Source: Lachnospiraceae bacterium
GTDB lineage: Bacteria > Bacillota > Clostridia > Lachnospirales > Lachnospiraceae
Reading direction: 5' to 3'
Length of the DNA stretch: 64,000 bases
NCBI GenBank assembly: GCA_022791755.1
Contig: JAAVZR010000043.1
Span: 160,930-224,929, forward strand
Notes under the pieces: model-generated
Databases searched by the model: none
What the model was told of the DNA's origin: nothing
The model's input: the letters and a program-made list of their open reading frames with translations, nothing else
Program-made: the position numbers and the translations under genes
In this document: in pieces, positions 51,231 to 60,451 of the stretch
Layout of the letters: each line of letters starts with the position of its first letter
How positions within the stretch are numbered: position 1 is the first letter of the stretch

Positions 51231-52588
51231 ATTTGCATCTCCTCTCTTTGTAAAGGTAAAAATAAATATATTATCATGGCTACAATCGAAACATACGAGT
51301 AGGTTGCAATAGAGTAAAAGTTACCGAAAACTGCCAGAGCGCCGAATGCCATAAGATACGCGTAATGTCCATCCGCTTTCTCCTTCCGGGCAATCAATCC
51401 AAAGAAGCCCACCTGCATTGCAAGAAGTACCGCCTGAATTATATAAAGCTCGCCCATTTCGTAAACCATAGGTCCAAACATCGTAGATGCATTAAAACCA
51501 TTCAAAGCTTTAATGTGATAGACGGCATCCTGATATTCAGAAAGAGCAGAATATCCAAAGAGCACACGGATATATGGGCTAAAGATACTATATAAGGACA
51601 TTGGATGATCTGCAGAAGTCATCGTCTGAAGCATAACATCATAGTTTATCGCGGTGTATCCATATATCCAGTTGAGCGCTCCATTGGAAGTATTAGATTG
51701 AAGCAAATATTCAATTGTATTTCCAGGATTTTTCCACCCTCTCATTCTTTGTCTGTAATTTCCAAAAACCGTAAATGCTATGAGCATTAAGACAATAACA
51801 ACAAAAATATGTCTTATTACCTTCTTATTAATTAAGAGCTTATCTCTCTTCGAAATTGCAAAAAGTAATACAAGATATGTAAATATCATCATTGCATTAT
51901 TTCTGCTGATAGCAAGAATTACTTCAAAAAAAACAGAGATGGCTACCGTTATGATTTTGTTTTTCTTATTTAATCTTGGAAGCAAAATCAGCAATGTCCA
52001 TATACATATTTGGTATATACCAGACAATCCTCCTACTGTGTATTGATCACCCGTTCCTCCACCAATCCAATTTGCATCCAGTAATCTAATCCCGGTTTGC
52101 ATTATTATTAATGTTTTTATAAACAGAATGACACATATTAATGCCGTACCTATAGTATCTGGTTTAAATTTCAATTTTCCTGTAATATAAACATTCATTT
52201 TCTGATTGTCAAAAAATCTAACAATAATCCAAAATAGAATAGGACCTGCAAGAAGATAGTATGACTCAACGATCCCTTTCTCAATCTGCAATCTGCTAAT
52301 ATTGAGATTATTTATGGCCAAGAAAAAGAAATAGCAAACAAGAAAAACGTTATTAATCTTAACTCCTTTATTTAAAATATCCAGGATACCATATGAGATT
52401 AAAAAAGCGGAAACGAAAAACAAGAAAACGTTTCCTATCCCTATATTCATCTGAGGTAAAAATAAGGAATAAATAATAAAAAGGACAGAGACCAAAAAGA
52501 CAGCAGCCAATATTTTCTGCCTTACGCTACTTTTTTGCCTTATAATTCTTTTTTTTATTAGATCCCGATCATTTTGTATAAAATTCAT
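51227..52588 (-). CDS. O-antigen/capsule repeat-unit polymerase (Wzy-like)
   Basis: 453 residues, about 11-12 membrane helices and a large extracytoplasmic loop (about 290-380, GYTAINYDVMLQTMTSADHPMSLYSIFSPYIRVLFGYSALSEYQDAVYHIKALNGFNASTMFGPMVYEMG), the layout of Wzy/oligosaccharide repeat polymerases. These proteins have little sequence conservation, so the call rests on topology and its place beside Wzx and the glycosyltransferases. Confidence 0.8.
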   Translation of the reverse strand: MNFIQNDRDLIKKRIIRQKSSVRQKILAAVFLVSVLFIIYSLFLPQMNIGIGNVFLFFVSAFLISYGILDILNKGVKINNVFLVCYFFFLAINNLNISRLQIEKGIVESYYLLAGPILFWIIVRFFDNQKMNVYITGKLKFKPDTIGTALICVILFIKTLIIMQTGIRLLDANWIGGGTGDQYTVGGLSGIYQICIWTLLILLPRLNKKNKIITVAISVFFEVILAISRNNAMMIFTYLVLLFAISKRDKLLINKKVIRHIFVVIVLMLIAFTVFGNYRQRMRGWKNPGNTIEYLLQSNTSNGALNWIYGYTAINYDVMLQTMTSADHPMSLYSIFSPYIRVLFGYSALSEYQDAVYHIKALNGFNASTMFGPMVYEMGELYIIQAVLLAMQVGFFGLIARKEKADGHYAYLMAFGALAVFGNFYSIATYSYVSIVAMIIYLFLPLQREEMQI

Positions 52589-52608
52589 TTTTCTAAAGCC
52601 ATCCTAAA

Positions 52609-53802
52609 TTATAAATTAACATCTGACAATGATTGAAATAGTCTAATATATTCTAAATATCTTTTTTTCTTTTCATAATTACTTGCCTGCAAGATACATG
52701 CATCTTCAGATACTCTAACATCGTCTGCCAGTATAGCTTCTTTCAATGCATTTACATTGCCTTGTTCGATCACAGCCCCGCAATCTCCAATCGCTTCTCC
52801 GCTTCCTCCCGTATCAAATGTAATAACCGGGGTTCCACATGCTAAGGACTCAAGGTTAACTGTAGGAAAGTTATCCCCCATTGTAGGGTTTATAAACAAA
52901 TCAGCGACCGTATACCATTGAGCAAGTTGTTTTCTGTTTGTAGTATGTTCAATATGTATGATTCTATGATTTTCTTTTAACTCCCTGTCTCGATTCTCTC
53001 CGATCATAACAAATGCAAATCTGTCATCCATTATTTTAGTCAACTGATATATATATTCCGCCCCTTTGTTCTTAGTCCAAACACCGGCAACAGAAAGCAA
53101 TATTATTTTATTTTGCAGATTATATTGGCTTCGTATTTCACTTTGAATCGGTTTAAAAATATTTAAGTCAATGCCGTTAGGGATAACATGGATGCCGTAT
53201 TGGTTCATAAATGTATCACTCACCAGATTGGCAAGCCACTTTGAAGGCGAGACCAACCGAAGGTTTGGTACATTGCTGAAGCATTCACATTTACGAATAC
53301 GATTTTTTTTTGACCTGTCAAATATAAAGCTGGCAGGATATTCTTTCTTATTGGGACATCTTCCACATCCTTCTTTCCAATGACTGCACATGCCTGTTAT
53401 GCAATGCCCTGTAATACTCCAAACGTCATGTATAGTCCAAACAACAGGGAGCGCAGATTTCTTAAAAAAGTCAAATAGAATGCCAATGTTCATGGTATAG
53501 CCCAGAGGATTGTGGAGATTTATAACATCAGGTTTAAAATTATTAATATCCTCAATTAAATTTCGTGTTGATTTTTTTGTTACAAAGCCTGCATTGTCAA
53601 AAATCATAGAACCTGCTGCATGTATATATGGGGTTATTGAAGTCCCAATTTTATAACTATTGACATCTTCAGGAATCGTCTCTCTGCCATATGCAAAACG
53701 GCACTCCCAGCCTTCTTCGCCGGCCACTCTATATAGATCGGCAGCAATGCCCCCGGGACCACCTTTCCCCCAATTAGCAGTCAAGATATACAGCCGCATC
53801 AT
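52609..53802 (-). CDS. Glycosyltransferase, GT4 family (1)
   Basis: 397 residues, GT-B fold. MRLYILTANWGKGGPGGIAADLYRVAGEEGWECRFAYGRE at the start, VWTIHDVWSITGHCITGMCSHWKEGCGRCP (typical of this WcaC-like subgroup, with several Cys), VIPNGIDLNIFKPI, and the donor site FINPTMGDNFPTVNLESLACGTPVITFDTGGSGEAI with the E-x7-E-like pattern. Transfers a sugar onto the growing lipid-linked repeat unit. Specificity unknown. Confidence 0.87.
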   Translation of the reverse strand: MMRLYILTANWGKGGPGGIAADLYRVAGEEGWECRFAYGRETIPEDVNSYKIGTSITPYIHAAGSMIFDNAGFVTKKSTRNLIEDINNFKPDVINLHNPLGYTMNIGILFDFFKKSALPVVWTIHDVWSITGHCITGMCSHWKEGCGRCPNKKEYPASFIFDRSKKNRIRKCECFSNVPNLRLVSPSKWLANLVSDTFMNQYGIHVIPNGIDLNIFKPIQSEIRSQYNLQNKIILLSVAGVWTKNKGAEYIYQLTKIMDDRFAFVMIGENRDRELKENHRIIHIEHTTNRKQLAQWYTVADLFINPTMGDNFPTVNLESLACGTPVITFDTGGSGEAIGDCGAVIEQGNVNALKEAILADDVRVSEDACILQASNYEKKKRYLEYIRLFQSLSDVNL

Positions 53803-53816
53803 TCCATCATCCTCTT

Positions 53817-54944
53817 TTAGAATTTTCTCCAGACCATCTTATTTACGATACCAACATAACTCTGAATAATCTTGATTACTTTTGTGCTGACATTCTCGTC
53901 CTGATAAGCAGGAACTGTCAGCCCGTCATCTCCATTAGCATGCATTGAGACTGCCAGATCCACTGCCTGGAGAACATAGTCAGACGTAATAGAGCCAATG
54001 ACAAAGATACCTTTATCCATCGCCTCCGGACGCTCTGTGGAAGTGCGAATCGATACCGCAGGAAACTGGAAGTAGGAGCCCTCTTCCGGAATCGTACCGC
54101 TGTCGGAAACCACGCAGAAAGCGTTCTGCTGAAGCCTGTTATAATCGAAAAAACCCAAGGGTTTATGTTGAATGACGCGAGAATCAAATTTAACTCCACG
54201 TGCTTCAATATACTTTTTGCTTCTTGGGTGACAAGAATACAGGATTGGCATGTCATACTTTTCGGCCATGGCATTGATCGCACTCATTAAACTAAAAAAG
54301 TTCTTCTCGATATCAATGTTTTCCTCACGATGAGCCGAGAGAAGAATGTATTTCCCTTTCTCCAGATTGAGCCGGTCCAGAATCGTACTGTTGTTAATTT
54401 TATCAATATTGGCCGTTAAGACCTCAGCCATAGTAGAGCCAACCACATAAGTGTTCTCAGGACGGACACCTGTATCCAGGATGTATCTGCGAGCATTTTC
54501 AGAGTAACAGAGGTTCACATCGCTGGTTACATCAACAATCCGGCGGATAACCTCTTCAGGAAGATTTTCATCCTTGCAACGATTACCGGCTTCCAGATGA
54601 AATACAGGAATTTTCAAGCGCTTTGCAGAAATCACACAAAGACAGGAATTGGTATCGCCAAGAACCAGAACAGCATCCGGCTTCTCCCGGTCAAATAATT
54701 CATACGATCTGGCAATGACATTCCCCATGGTCTGTCCCAGGTTATCACCTACAACGCCCAGATAAAAATCAGGCTCACGCAATCCAAGCTCCTCAAAGAA
54801 AAGCCGGTTCAGCTCATAATCATAGTTCTGACCAGTATGAACCAGCTTCAAGTCAAAATATTTGTCTGCCTTCTTTGCAATCTCAGAAAGTTTAATTATT
54901 TCCGGCCGAGTACCCATGATAATCATCAGTTTCAATTTGCTCAT
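53817..54944 (-). CDS. UDP-2-acetamido-2,6-dideoxy-L-hexose 2-epimerase (WecB/CapG/WbjD-like)
   Basis: 375 residues from ATG 54944 (GAGGAAA upstream). Non-hydrolysing UDP-GlcNAc 2-epimerase family: MIIMGTRPEIIKLSEIAKK, LVHTGQNYDYELNRLFFEELGL, VLGDTNSCLCVISAKRLKIPVFHLEAGNRCKDENLPEEVIRRIVDVTSD, SAHREENIDIEKNF, VVSDSGTIPEEGSYFQFPAVSIRTSTERPEA. Since it follows CapE- and RmlD-like genes, the likely reaction is the last 2-epimerisation to UDP-L-QuiNAc or UDP-L-FucNAc rather than ManNAc formation. Confidence 0.87.
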   Translation of the reverse strand: MSKLKLMIIMGTRPEIIKLSEIAKKADKYFDLKLVHTGQNYDYELNRLFFEELGLREPDFYLGVVGDNLGQTMGNVIARSYELFDREKPDAVLVLGDTNSCLCVISAKRLKIPVFHLEAGNRCKDENLPEEVIRRIVDVTSDVNLCYSENARRYILDTGVRPENTYVVGSTMAEVLTANIDKINNSTILDRLNLEKGKYILLSAHREENIDIEKNFFSLMSAINAMAEKYDMPILYSCHPRSKKYIEARGVKFDSRVIQHKPLGFFDYNRLQQNAFCVVSDSGTIPEEGSYFQFPAVSIRTSTERPEAMDKGIFVIGSITSDYVLQAVDLAVSMHANGDDGLTVPAYQDENVSTKVIKIIQSYVGIVNKMVWRKF

Positions 54945-54980
54945 TGTTTGATTTCCTCTATTTTTATACCATTTCATTTC

Positions 54981-55835
54981 TTACAGATCATAATGCGGAT
55001 ACAAAGCTTTGTGTGCCCTCATCCAATCAGCAAGCTCAACAACCATTTGCTCATAGTCCGGAATTCTATAGCTAAAATTATAACGAGTGCGTTTCAGGGA
55101 TTTATCTGCTGCCATCTTATCCACCGGAACAACAATCGCCTTCTCCTTACGAATATACTTGTTAAAAAGACCAAGAAGATCATATTTGGAAATGCTCGTG
55201 TCCGGAACTGTGTTATATAAACCGTATGCTTTTTCCATCGCAGCAACTTCCATTGTTTTTGCAAGCTGAAGAGTCGTCTGACCGGTCCACATAGCCTTTA
55301 TATATCCAGTCACCTCTCCATATTGCTGCATAAACCAGTTCAGTAATCCAATTCCATTGGGATTTATATCAGGTCCAACAATAGAGTTGCGCAGTGTAAT
55401 ATTTTTATCATCATCCAATTCACCGAGGGCTTTGGAACGATCATAAAAAGTAGCGCCGTCCCTCAAATCATCCTCAGCATACTGCCCTCTTTTTCCGCTG
55501 AACACACAGTCCGTACTCATATGGATAATCTGGGTGCCAGTTCCTTCCGTAAGTCTGGCAAGCTGATGTGGAAAATAAGAATTCAAATATACGGCACTTG
55601 CCTTATTATTCTCAGCAAACTGATTAAGCAGGCCAATACAATTGATGATGCTGTCAAACTTATTGACTCCTATGATTTCTTTCATAAAAGCAGCATCCAT
55701 AGCATCGCCTACGACAGAGTTAACAAAAGCAGATTTAGAAAGCGCAAATCCAAGAACATCATGCCCCTGCTCTTTCAGATAAAGACTAATCATATGGCCT
55801 GCCATACCATTACAGCCCAAAACTAAGAATTTCAT
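54981..55835 (-). CDS. RmlD-like NAD(P)-dependent sugar reductase (SDR)
   Basis: 284 residues: MKFLVLGCNGMAGHMISLYLKEQGHDVLGF, DSIINCIGLLNQF, HMSTDCVFSGKRGQYAEDDLRDGATFYDRSKALGE (YDRSK catalytic Tyr/Lys), matching the dTDP-4-keto-rhamnose reductase type. In the CapE-reductase-CapG pathway, the FucNAc version of this step (CapF/WbjC) has an extra cupin domain that does a C3 epimerisation. This protein stops before any such domain, which favours the L-QuiNAc (WbvR-like) branch. One base separates it from the CapE-like gene. Confidence 0.83.
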   Translation of the reverse strand: MKFLVLGCNGMAGHMISLYLKEQGHDVLGFALSKSAFVNSVVGDAMDAAFMKEIIGVNKFDSIINCIGLLNQFAENNKASAVYLNSYFPHQLARLTEGTGTQIIHMSTDCVFSGKRGQYAEDDLRDGATFYDRSKALGELDDDKNITLRNSIVGPDINPNGIGLLNWFMQQYGEVTGYIKAMWTGQTTLQLAKTMEVAAMEKAYGLYNTVPDTSISKYDLLGLFNKYIRKEKAIVVPVDKMAADKSLKRTRYNFSYRIPDYEQMVVELADWMRAHKALYPHYDL

Positions 55836-56888
55836 TTACCTTCCCTTTACTTCTCTGTTTTTCAACTGTTCCTGCACATAATCTGTTGTAAGCAATTTCT
55901 CCACAGTACCTTTCACACTCAGCCTAAAAGTATTATGACTTGTATACCCCTCACTGGTTTGAGGCTGAACTTGCCCTTTGATAAAATACTTGTCATAATT
56001 CAGATCTCGGTTATCTGCAGATACCCTAAAGTAGTTACCCATATCTTCGGAGCGAAGTCTTTCTTCTGTTGTTAACAGGGTCTCGTACAGCTTCTCACCA
56101 TGACGGGTGCCAATAATACAGGTACCCGTATCACCAAATAACTGCTGTACGGCTTCTGCAAGATCACCTATTGTACTGGCATCTGCCTTCTGAATAAACA
56201 AATCACCAGGCTTTGCATGTTCAAATGCAAACTGCACTAAGTCTACAGCTTCATCCAGATTCATCAAAAAACGAGTCATATCCGGATTGGTAATCGTAAT
56301 AGGATCACCTGCGCGAATCTGATCAATAAACAGAGGAATAACCGAACCGCGTGAACACATTACATTGCCATAGCGGGTACAACAGATAATGGTATCTCCA
56401 CGTTCTGCGGCCACACGGGCATTTGCGGTAATGATATGCTCCATCATAGCCTTGCTGATTCCCATAGCATTGATGGGATAAGCCGCTTTATCTGTGGAAA
56501 GGCACACTACTTTCTTCACACCAGCTTCAATAGCGGCATGTAGAATATTGTCTGTTCCCTCCACATTCGTCTTAACAGCCTGCATTGGAAAGAATTCACA
56601 GGATGGAACTTGCTTTAAGGCTGCTGCATGAAAAATATAATCCACGCCTGGCATAGCGTCTTTAACAGACTGCGGGTCTCTCACATCTCCAATATAAAAT
56701 TTAACTTTTGCTGCATAGTCCGGGTATTTGGCTTGAAGCTCATGACGCATATCATCTTGTTTCTTTTCATCACGGCTGAAGATACGGATCTGTCCTATAT
56801 CGCTCTCCAGAAAATGTTTAAGAACTGTGTTTCCAAACGATCCTGTCCCCCCTGTGATTAATAATGTAGCTCCGTTATATATAGACAT
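55836..56888 (-). CDS. UDP-GlcNAc inverting 4,6-dehydratase/5-epimerase (CapE/WbjB-like)
   Basis: 350 residues, SDR fold: LLITGGTGSFGNTVLKHFLESDIGQIRIFSRDEKKQDDMRH, then FHAAALKQVPSCEFFPMQAVKTNVEGTDNILHAAIEAGVKKVVCLSTDKAAYPINAMGISKAMMEHI with the Met/Lys catalytic region. The long form with C-terminal DLNYDKYFIKGQ...SEGYTSHNTFRLSV is characteristic of CapE/WbjB/WbvB enzymes that start L-FucNAc and L-QuiNAc synthesis. First of a three-gene cassette. Confidence 0.9.
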   Translation of the reverse strand: MSIYNGATLLITGGTGSFGNTVLKHFLESDIGQIRIFSRDEKKQDDMRHELQAKYPDYAAKVKFYIGDVRDPQSVKDAMPGVDYIFHAAALKQVPSCEFFPMQAVKTNVEGTDNILHAAIEAGVKKVVCLSTDKAAYPINAMGISKAMMEHIITANARVAAERGDTIICCTRYGNVMCSRGSVIPLFIDQIRAGDPITITNPDMTRFLMNLDEAVDLVQFAFEHAKPGDLFIQKADASTIGDLAEAVQQLFGDTGTCIIGTRHGEKLYETLLTTEERLRSEDMGNYFRVSADNRDLNYDKYFIKGQVQPQTSEGYTSHNTFRLSVKGTVEKLLTTDYVQEQLKNREVKGR

Positions 56889-56893
56889 CTAAT

Positions 56894-58123
56894 TTATACC
56901 TCCAGCTCTTTTCCAAATATTTGAATGTATCGCTCTACCGCCGCGTCCCGTGTCAAATGATTGCAGATATATTCACGGCCTCGTTCGCCCATCTTTTTCA
57001 TCTCTTCCCTATCTGACAGCATCTTTCTTATTGTCTTCTCCATACCATCCACATCATTTGGTTCAACACAGTATCCCGTTTTGTTTTCCTTTACTATGTT
57101 ACACAGACCACTGTATAAGTCTATTTCACATAAAACTGCCCGACCTGCTGACATAATGTCCCACGTTTTTGACGGTAAGGCGATTTTTGTAACTCCCGGT
57201 TGAAGTGAAACCAATCCTATATCTCCAAGACTGTACACATAGGCGATGTCTTCAGTCGGCTGCATTGGAAAACAAAATACATTACTGTGATCCCCTGCCT
57301 CCAATATCCGGTCCAATTCTGTTTTCCAAGAGCCATCGCCAATTATGACAAATCCAAGCTCCGGATTAGATTCCTTGAATCTTTCCGAAACCAGAACTAT
57401 CGTTTTCAGATTTTGTAAAAGACCTATATTCCCACCATAAACTATATATAATTTACTGCGATCCAGATTGAACTTATCAAAAAGGAAGTTAGCCTCTCTG
57501 TTAACCGGCAGGCACTTATTCTCATCGATCCAATCATAAATCACCGATATTTTTTCTTCAGGTACATTTCTACTCAGAAGTGTTTTCTTAAGATCGTCGG
57601 ATACTGTGCATATCCTGGAAACCTTACGATATATCCAACTTTCAAGTTTTCTGAAGAATTTGACCGTGAAAGCTTTTTCATTCATATTCTTCGTATGTAT
57701 TAGACTGTCCGGGAAAGCATCCTGTAATTTGTAAATGACTTTTTTCTTTTTTGACAACAATGCCGCAATATAGCCCAAAGTAGGGGGCGTGCTTACTATG
57801 AAACAAATATCAGACTCCATCTTCTTCGCAATCTTATACAGTTGAAACGATTTTATGAGAAATACAATGCCTCGTTTCACTATCCCTTGCTTATATTTCT
57901 TTGGTTTTCCTACCCTGTAGATTTCAAGATGATCGTTGATTTTCTCATACTTCTTATTCAGATATTCTTTTTGTACCTTCTCAGAGACTCCGCGTGATGG
58001 AAACGGAACGATCAGTGTTACATCCTCGCCTCTTTTCGCCAGACTTTCCACCAGATCCTGATTCAGTCTTGTATCTGCGCTCTGTTCAGGCGGATAATAA
58101 CCTGCTATTACAGTAATTTTCAT
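56894..58123 (-). CDS. Glycosyltransferase, GT4 family (2)
   Basis: 409 residues from ATG 58123 (GGAGAG upstream). MKITVIAGYYPPEQSADTRLNQDLVESLAKRGEDVTLIVPFPSRGVSEK at the start is like WbuB/FnlD-type transferases that add L-FucNAc or related sugars. Also KLQDAFPDSL, VIYDWIDENKCLPV, LYIVYGGNIGLLQNLKTIV, VSLQPGVTKIALPSKTWDIMSAGRAVLCEI. It is next to the deoxy-L-hexosamine cassette, so it may use that sugar as donor. Confidence 0.87.
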   Translation of the reverse strand: MKITVIAGYYPPEQSADTRLNQDLVESLAKRGEDVTLIVPFPSRGVSEKVQKEYLNKKYEKINDHLEIYRVGKPKKYKQGIVKRGIVFLIKSFQLYKIAKKMESDICFIVSTPPTLGYIAALLSKKKKVIYKLQDAFPDSLIHTKNMNEKAFTVKFFRKLESWIYRKVSRICTVSDDLKKTLLSRNVPEEKISVIYDWIDENKCLPVNREANFLFDKFNLDRSKLYIVYGGNIGLLQNLKTIVLVSERFKESNPELGFVIIGDGSWKTELDRILEAGDHSNVFCFPMQPTEDIAYVYSLGDIGLVSLQPGVTKIALPSKTWDIMSAGRAVLCEIDLYSGLCNIVKENKTGYCVEPNDVDGMEKTIRKMLSDREEMKKMGERGREYICNHLTRDAAVERYIQIFGKELEV

Positions 58124-58140
58124 ACGTTCTCTCCACACGC

Positions 58141-58986
58141 TTAAACGCTTTCTCTGATGGATTCCTTTGTATCGATTACGCAATAAGAATAGTCAAATTC
58201 TTCTGTTCCCGAATAAGTTAAGTTGGTAAACGCTTTCTTCATTACACCAGACATATTTCTAAATAAATATACCATTCCACCAAGCATCCAGCTCATATAT
58301 ATCTTCTTTCCTAATGTCTCAGCTACTCCTTTAGCAATTTCACAAGTACCCACTTCCTCTGCATTTTTTGGAAAGTAGATACCACTTAGTTGTTTATCTA
58401 TCGCCATTTTCACGAAAGAGCTCAGATTATCTATATAAATTAAAGATCTCTGATTACGGACTCTGGGAAACACTGGTGATCTCTTAACAATTTTAATGAT
58501 TTCCTGAAAATTCCCTTCACAGTTTTTTCCATATACCATAAGAGGTCTGAGTATTGCCACTCTGAATTTTTTATCTTCAAGCTTCCTTAATTCTTTTTCT
58601 GCCTCTGCTTTTGACTTTCCATAGCTAGTCCTCGCATTTAACGGAGTTTCTTTTGTAATTATTCCAGACTCCATCCCATAAACACTTCCTGAACTAAGGA
58701 ATATAAACTGTTTAACACCCTCTGCTTTTGCTTTTTTTGCAACACTTATAGAAAGATCTCTGTTGATTTCAAAATACTCATTTGCATTTTCAGCTGTTTC
58801 TTTTCTATGTGCAATTCCAGCTACATGATAGATTGAATCAAAAAAACCAAAATCCTTTTCCTTCCATGTATCTGTTTTCAAATCTACAAAATCAACTTCA
58901 TATTGTTCTGGCCATTGAGATACGAACCGGGCAAATGAATTGCCAAGATAACTATGCATACCCGTCACGAGTATTCGTTTCATCAT
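58141..58986 (-). CDS. NAD-dependent epimerase/dehydratase family protein (SDR)
   Basis: 281 residues: KRILVTGMHSYLGNSFARFVSQ (nucleotide motif), DSIYHVAGIAHRKETAENANEYFEINRDLS, FIFLSSGSVYG, TSYGKSKAEAEKEL (Tyr/Lys), VAILRPLMVYGKNCEGNFQEIIKIVKRSPVFP, RSLIYIDNLSSFVKMAI. Close in style to C4-ketoreductases/epimerases such as WbpV or WbuX that sit beside GT and PglC-type genes. It probably reduces a 4-keto-6-deoxy sugar or epimerises UDP-GlcNAc. The exact reaction is not deducible. Confidence 0.8.
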   Translation of the reverse strand: MMKRILVTGMHSYLGNSFARFVSQWPEQYEVDFVDLKTDTWKEKDFGFFDSIYHVAGIAHRKETAENANEYFEINRDLSISVAKKAKAEGVKQFIFLSSGSVYGMESGIITKETPLNARTSYGKSKAEAEKELRKLEDKKFRVAILRPLMVYGKNCEGNFQEIIKIVKRSPVFPRVRNQRSLIYIDNLSSFVKMAIDKQLSGIYFPKNAEEVGTCEIAKGVAETLGKKIYMSWMLGGMVYLFRNMSGVMKKAFTNLTYSGTEEFDYSYCVIDTKESIRESV

Positions 58987-58995
58987 AATCTCCTG

Positions 58996-59784
58996 CTATA
59001 TTAGTTTTTTCCCTTTGGCCCTGAATTCTCTTGCTTGTTCTACTGTCGGCCAAGTGAAATATCTGCCTTTATCTGTTTCGTTCTTTTTTCTAACCGCTGT
59101 CCCATTTTGAATATCTTGAATCGCCTTAACCATCAGATTGCCACCAAGTAGTTTTGTTTTCTTCATTACCTGAAACATAGATTTGCAATCTGAAAGATCA
59201 ACCTCTCCCTGCTCAATAATATCGCCATCATCAATCAATGCACTCATATAGTGTACTGTCGCCCCGCCTTTCCTTTCATCACAGTAGAGATACCAAAATG
59301 ACGGAAGGCACCCGCGAAAATCCGGCAGTAATGATCCGTGAACGTTAATAATGCCATACTTTGGAGTATTTAAGAGTTCTTCTTTTATAATCTGTGGCGC
59401 AGAATAAGAAACAATCAGATCCACATTCAAATCCTTAATATGTTTCACATACTCCGGGTCATTGCTCTTTGTAATTACACGATGAGGGATACCATTTGCC
59501 TTAGCTACATCTTTTACAGAGCAATAACCATGCATAATTTTATAACCACTGATACGATCCAAATACTTTTCACACTCTCTTCCAATCGTAACAAATCCCA
59601 TCTTTGCACACTGAAAGAGTCCAAACCATTTAAAGTAATTTCCTACTTGATTATCTAACGAGTATTTAGAGTCCACCTCAACTATCTCAAGAATATCGCA
59701 TACCTCTGACGCTTTTTTTATATTCTTCGGTATAAAAAATCTGTCATTCTGCGTCATAACGACAACGCGAAGCTTATTGTCCAT
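58996..59784 (-). CDS. Formyltransferase-family protein (probable sugar N-formyltransferase)
   Basis: 262 residues. Catalytic Asn147-x-His149 in GIINVHGSLLPDFRGCLPSFWYL and Asp in YMSALIDDGDIIEQGEV (about 185-187): the N-H-D triad of 10-formyl-THF-dependent transferases. The rest is unlike methionyl-tRNA formyltransferase. In a glycan locus these enzymes formylate an amino sugar. The PIG-L deacetylase two genes upstream could expose the amine. The C-terminal GRYFTWPTVEQAREFRAKGKKLI resembles the short tail seen in sugar formyltransferase-like proteins. Confidence 0.82.
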   Translation of the reverse strand: MDNKLRVVVMTQNDRFFIPKNIKKASEVCDILEIVEVDSKYSLDNQVGNYFKWFGLFQCAKMGFVTIGRECEKYLDRISGYKIMHGYCSVKDVAKANGIPHRVITKSNDPEYVKHIKDLNVDLIVSYSAPQIIKEELLNTPKYGIINVHGSLLPDFRGCLPSFWYLYCDERKGGATVHYMSALIDDGDIIEQGEVDLSDCKSMFQVMKKTKLLGGNLMVKAIQDIQNGTAVRKKNETDKGRYFTWPTVEQAREFRAKGKKLI

Positions 59785-59785
59785 C

Positions 59786-60451
59786 TCAATCCTCCACAGT
59801 ATTCGCTGATTTTATCAGATTGTTTAATATTCTCTTCCTCTGGCTATGTGTAAGTATACTCAAGACGGTCCACCAGATCATTTTGATATCATAGCAAAAG
59901 TTCCTGGCCTTCAGATAATAGAGGTCCAGATTCAGACGAGTGGGAAGTACAAGATTCTCATACTCAGCTTCGTCTGTGATTCCATCTCCGTATATATAAT
60001 CATATAAAGCTGACGGGCCGGACAGTCCCGGTTTCAGTTGACTCGTTGCCGCATACTTTCCTCCCCTGGTTATTTCAACCTGATCAACACTTGCAGGTCT
60101 GGGCCCTATCACACTCATATCTCCAATAAAAACATTGATAAGCTGTGGCAGTTCATCAATTTTTGTATCCCGCATAATACCACCCCAACGAAATATTCGC
60201 TCCTGATCTGGCCTTAAGCTTTTTTCATCTGCATTCTTATCCACACGCATTGAACGAAACTTAAACATGCAAAACTGCTTATTATTCTTTCCTACGCGAT
60301 TCGCCAAATAAAATACAGGACCAGGATCAGAAATAAATATCCCCACGATAGCCACAAGCCACACAGGGCTAAGAATTATCAGGGCGATTCCAGATGAGAA
60401 AATATCAAATATTCTTTTTACACAATGATATATCTTCTCCCTCATCCTCAT
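59786..60451 (-). CDS. Initiating sugar phosphotransferase (monotopic phosphoglycosyl transferase)
   Basis: 221 residues. One re-entrant hydrophobic segment (IFDIFSSGIALIILSPVWLVAIVGIFIS), then GPVFYLANRVGKNNKQFCMFKFRSMRVDK, RDTKIDELPQLINVFIGDMSVIGPRPA with the catalytic Asp-Glu dyad, and LKPGLSGPSALYDYIYGD. PglC/WbaP-C-type enzyme that places the first sugar phosphate on undecaprenyl phosphate, so it starts repeat-unit synthesis. The start codon overlaps the PIG-L stop as ATGA; a second ATG two codons later has better ribosome-site spacing. Confidence 0.9.
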   Translation of the reverse strand: MRMREKIYHCVKRIFDIFSSGIALIILSPVWLVAIVGIFISDPGPVFYLANRVGKNNKQFCMFKFRSMRVDKNADEKSLRPDQERIFRWGGIMRDTKIDELPQLINVFIGDMSVIGPRPASVDQVEITRGGKYAATSQLKPGLSGPSALYDYIYGDGITDEAEYENLVLPTRLNLDLYYLKARNFCYDIKMIWWTVLSILTHSQRKRILNNLIKSANTVED

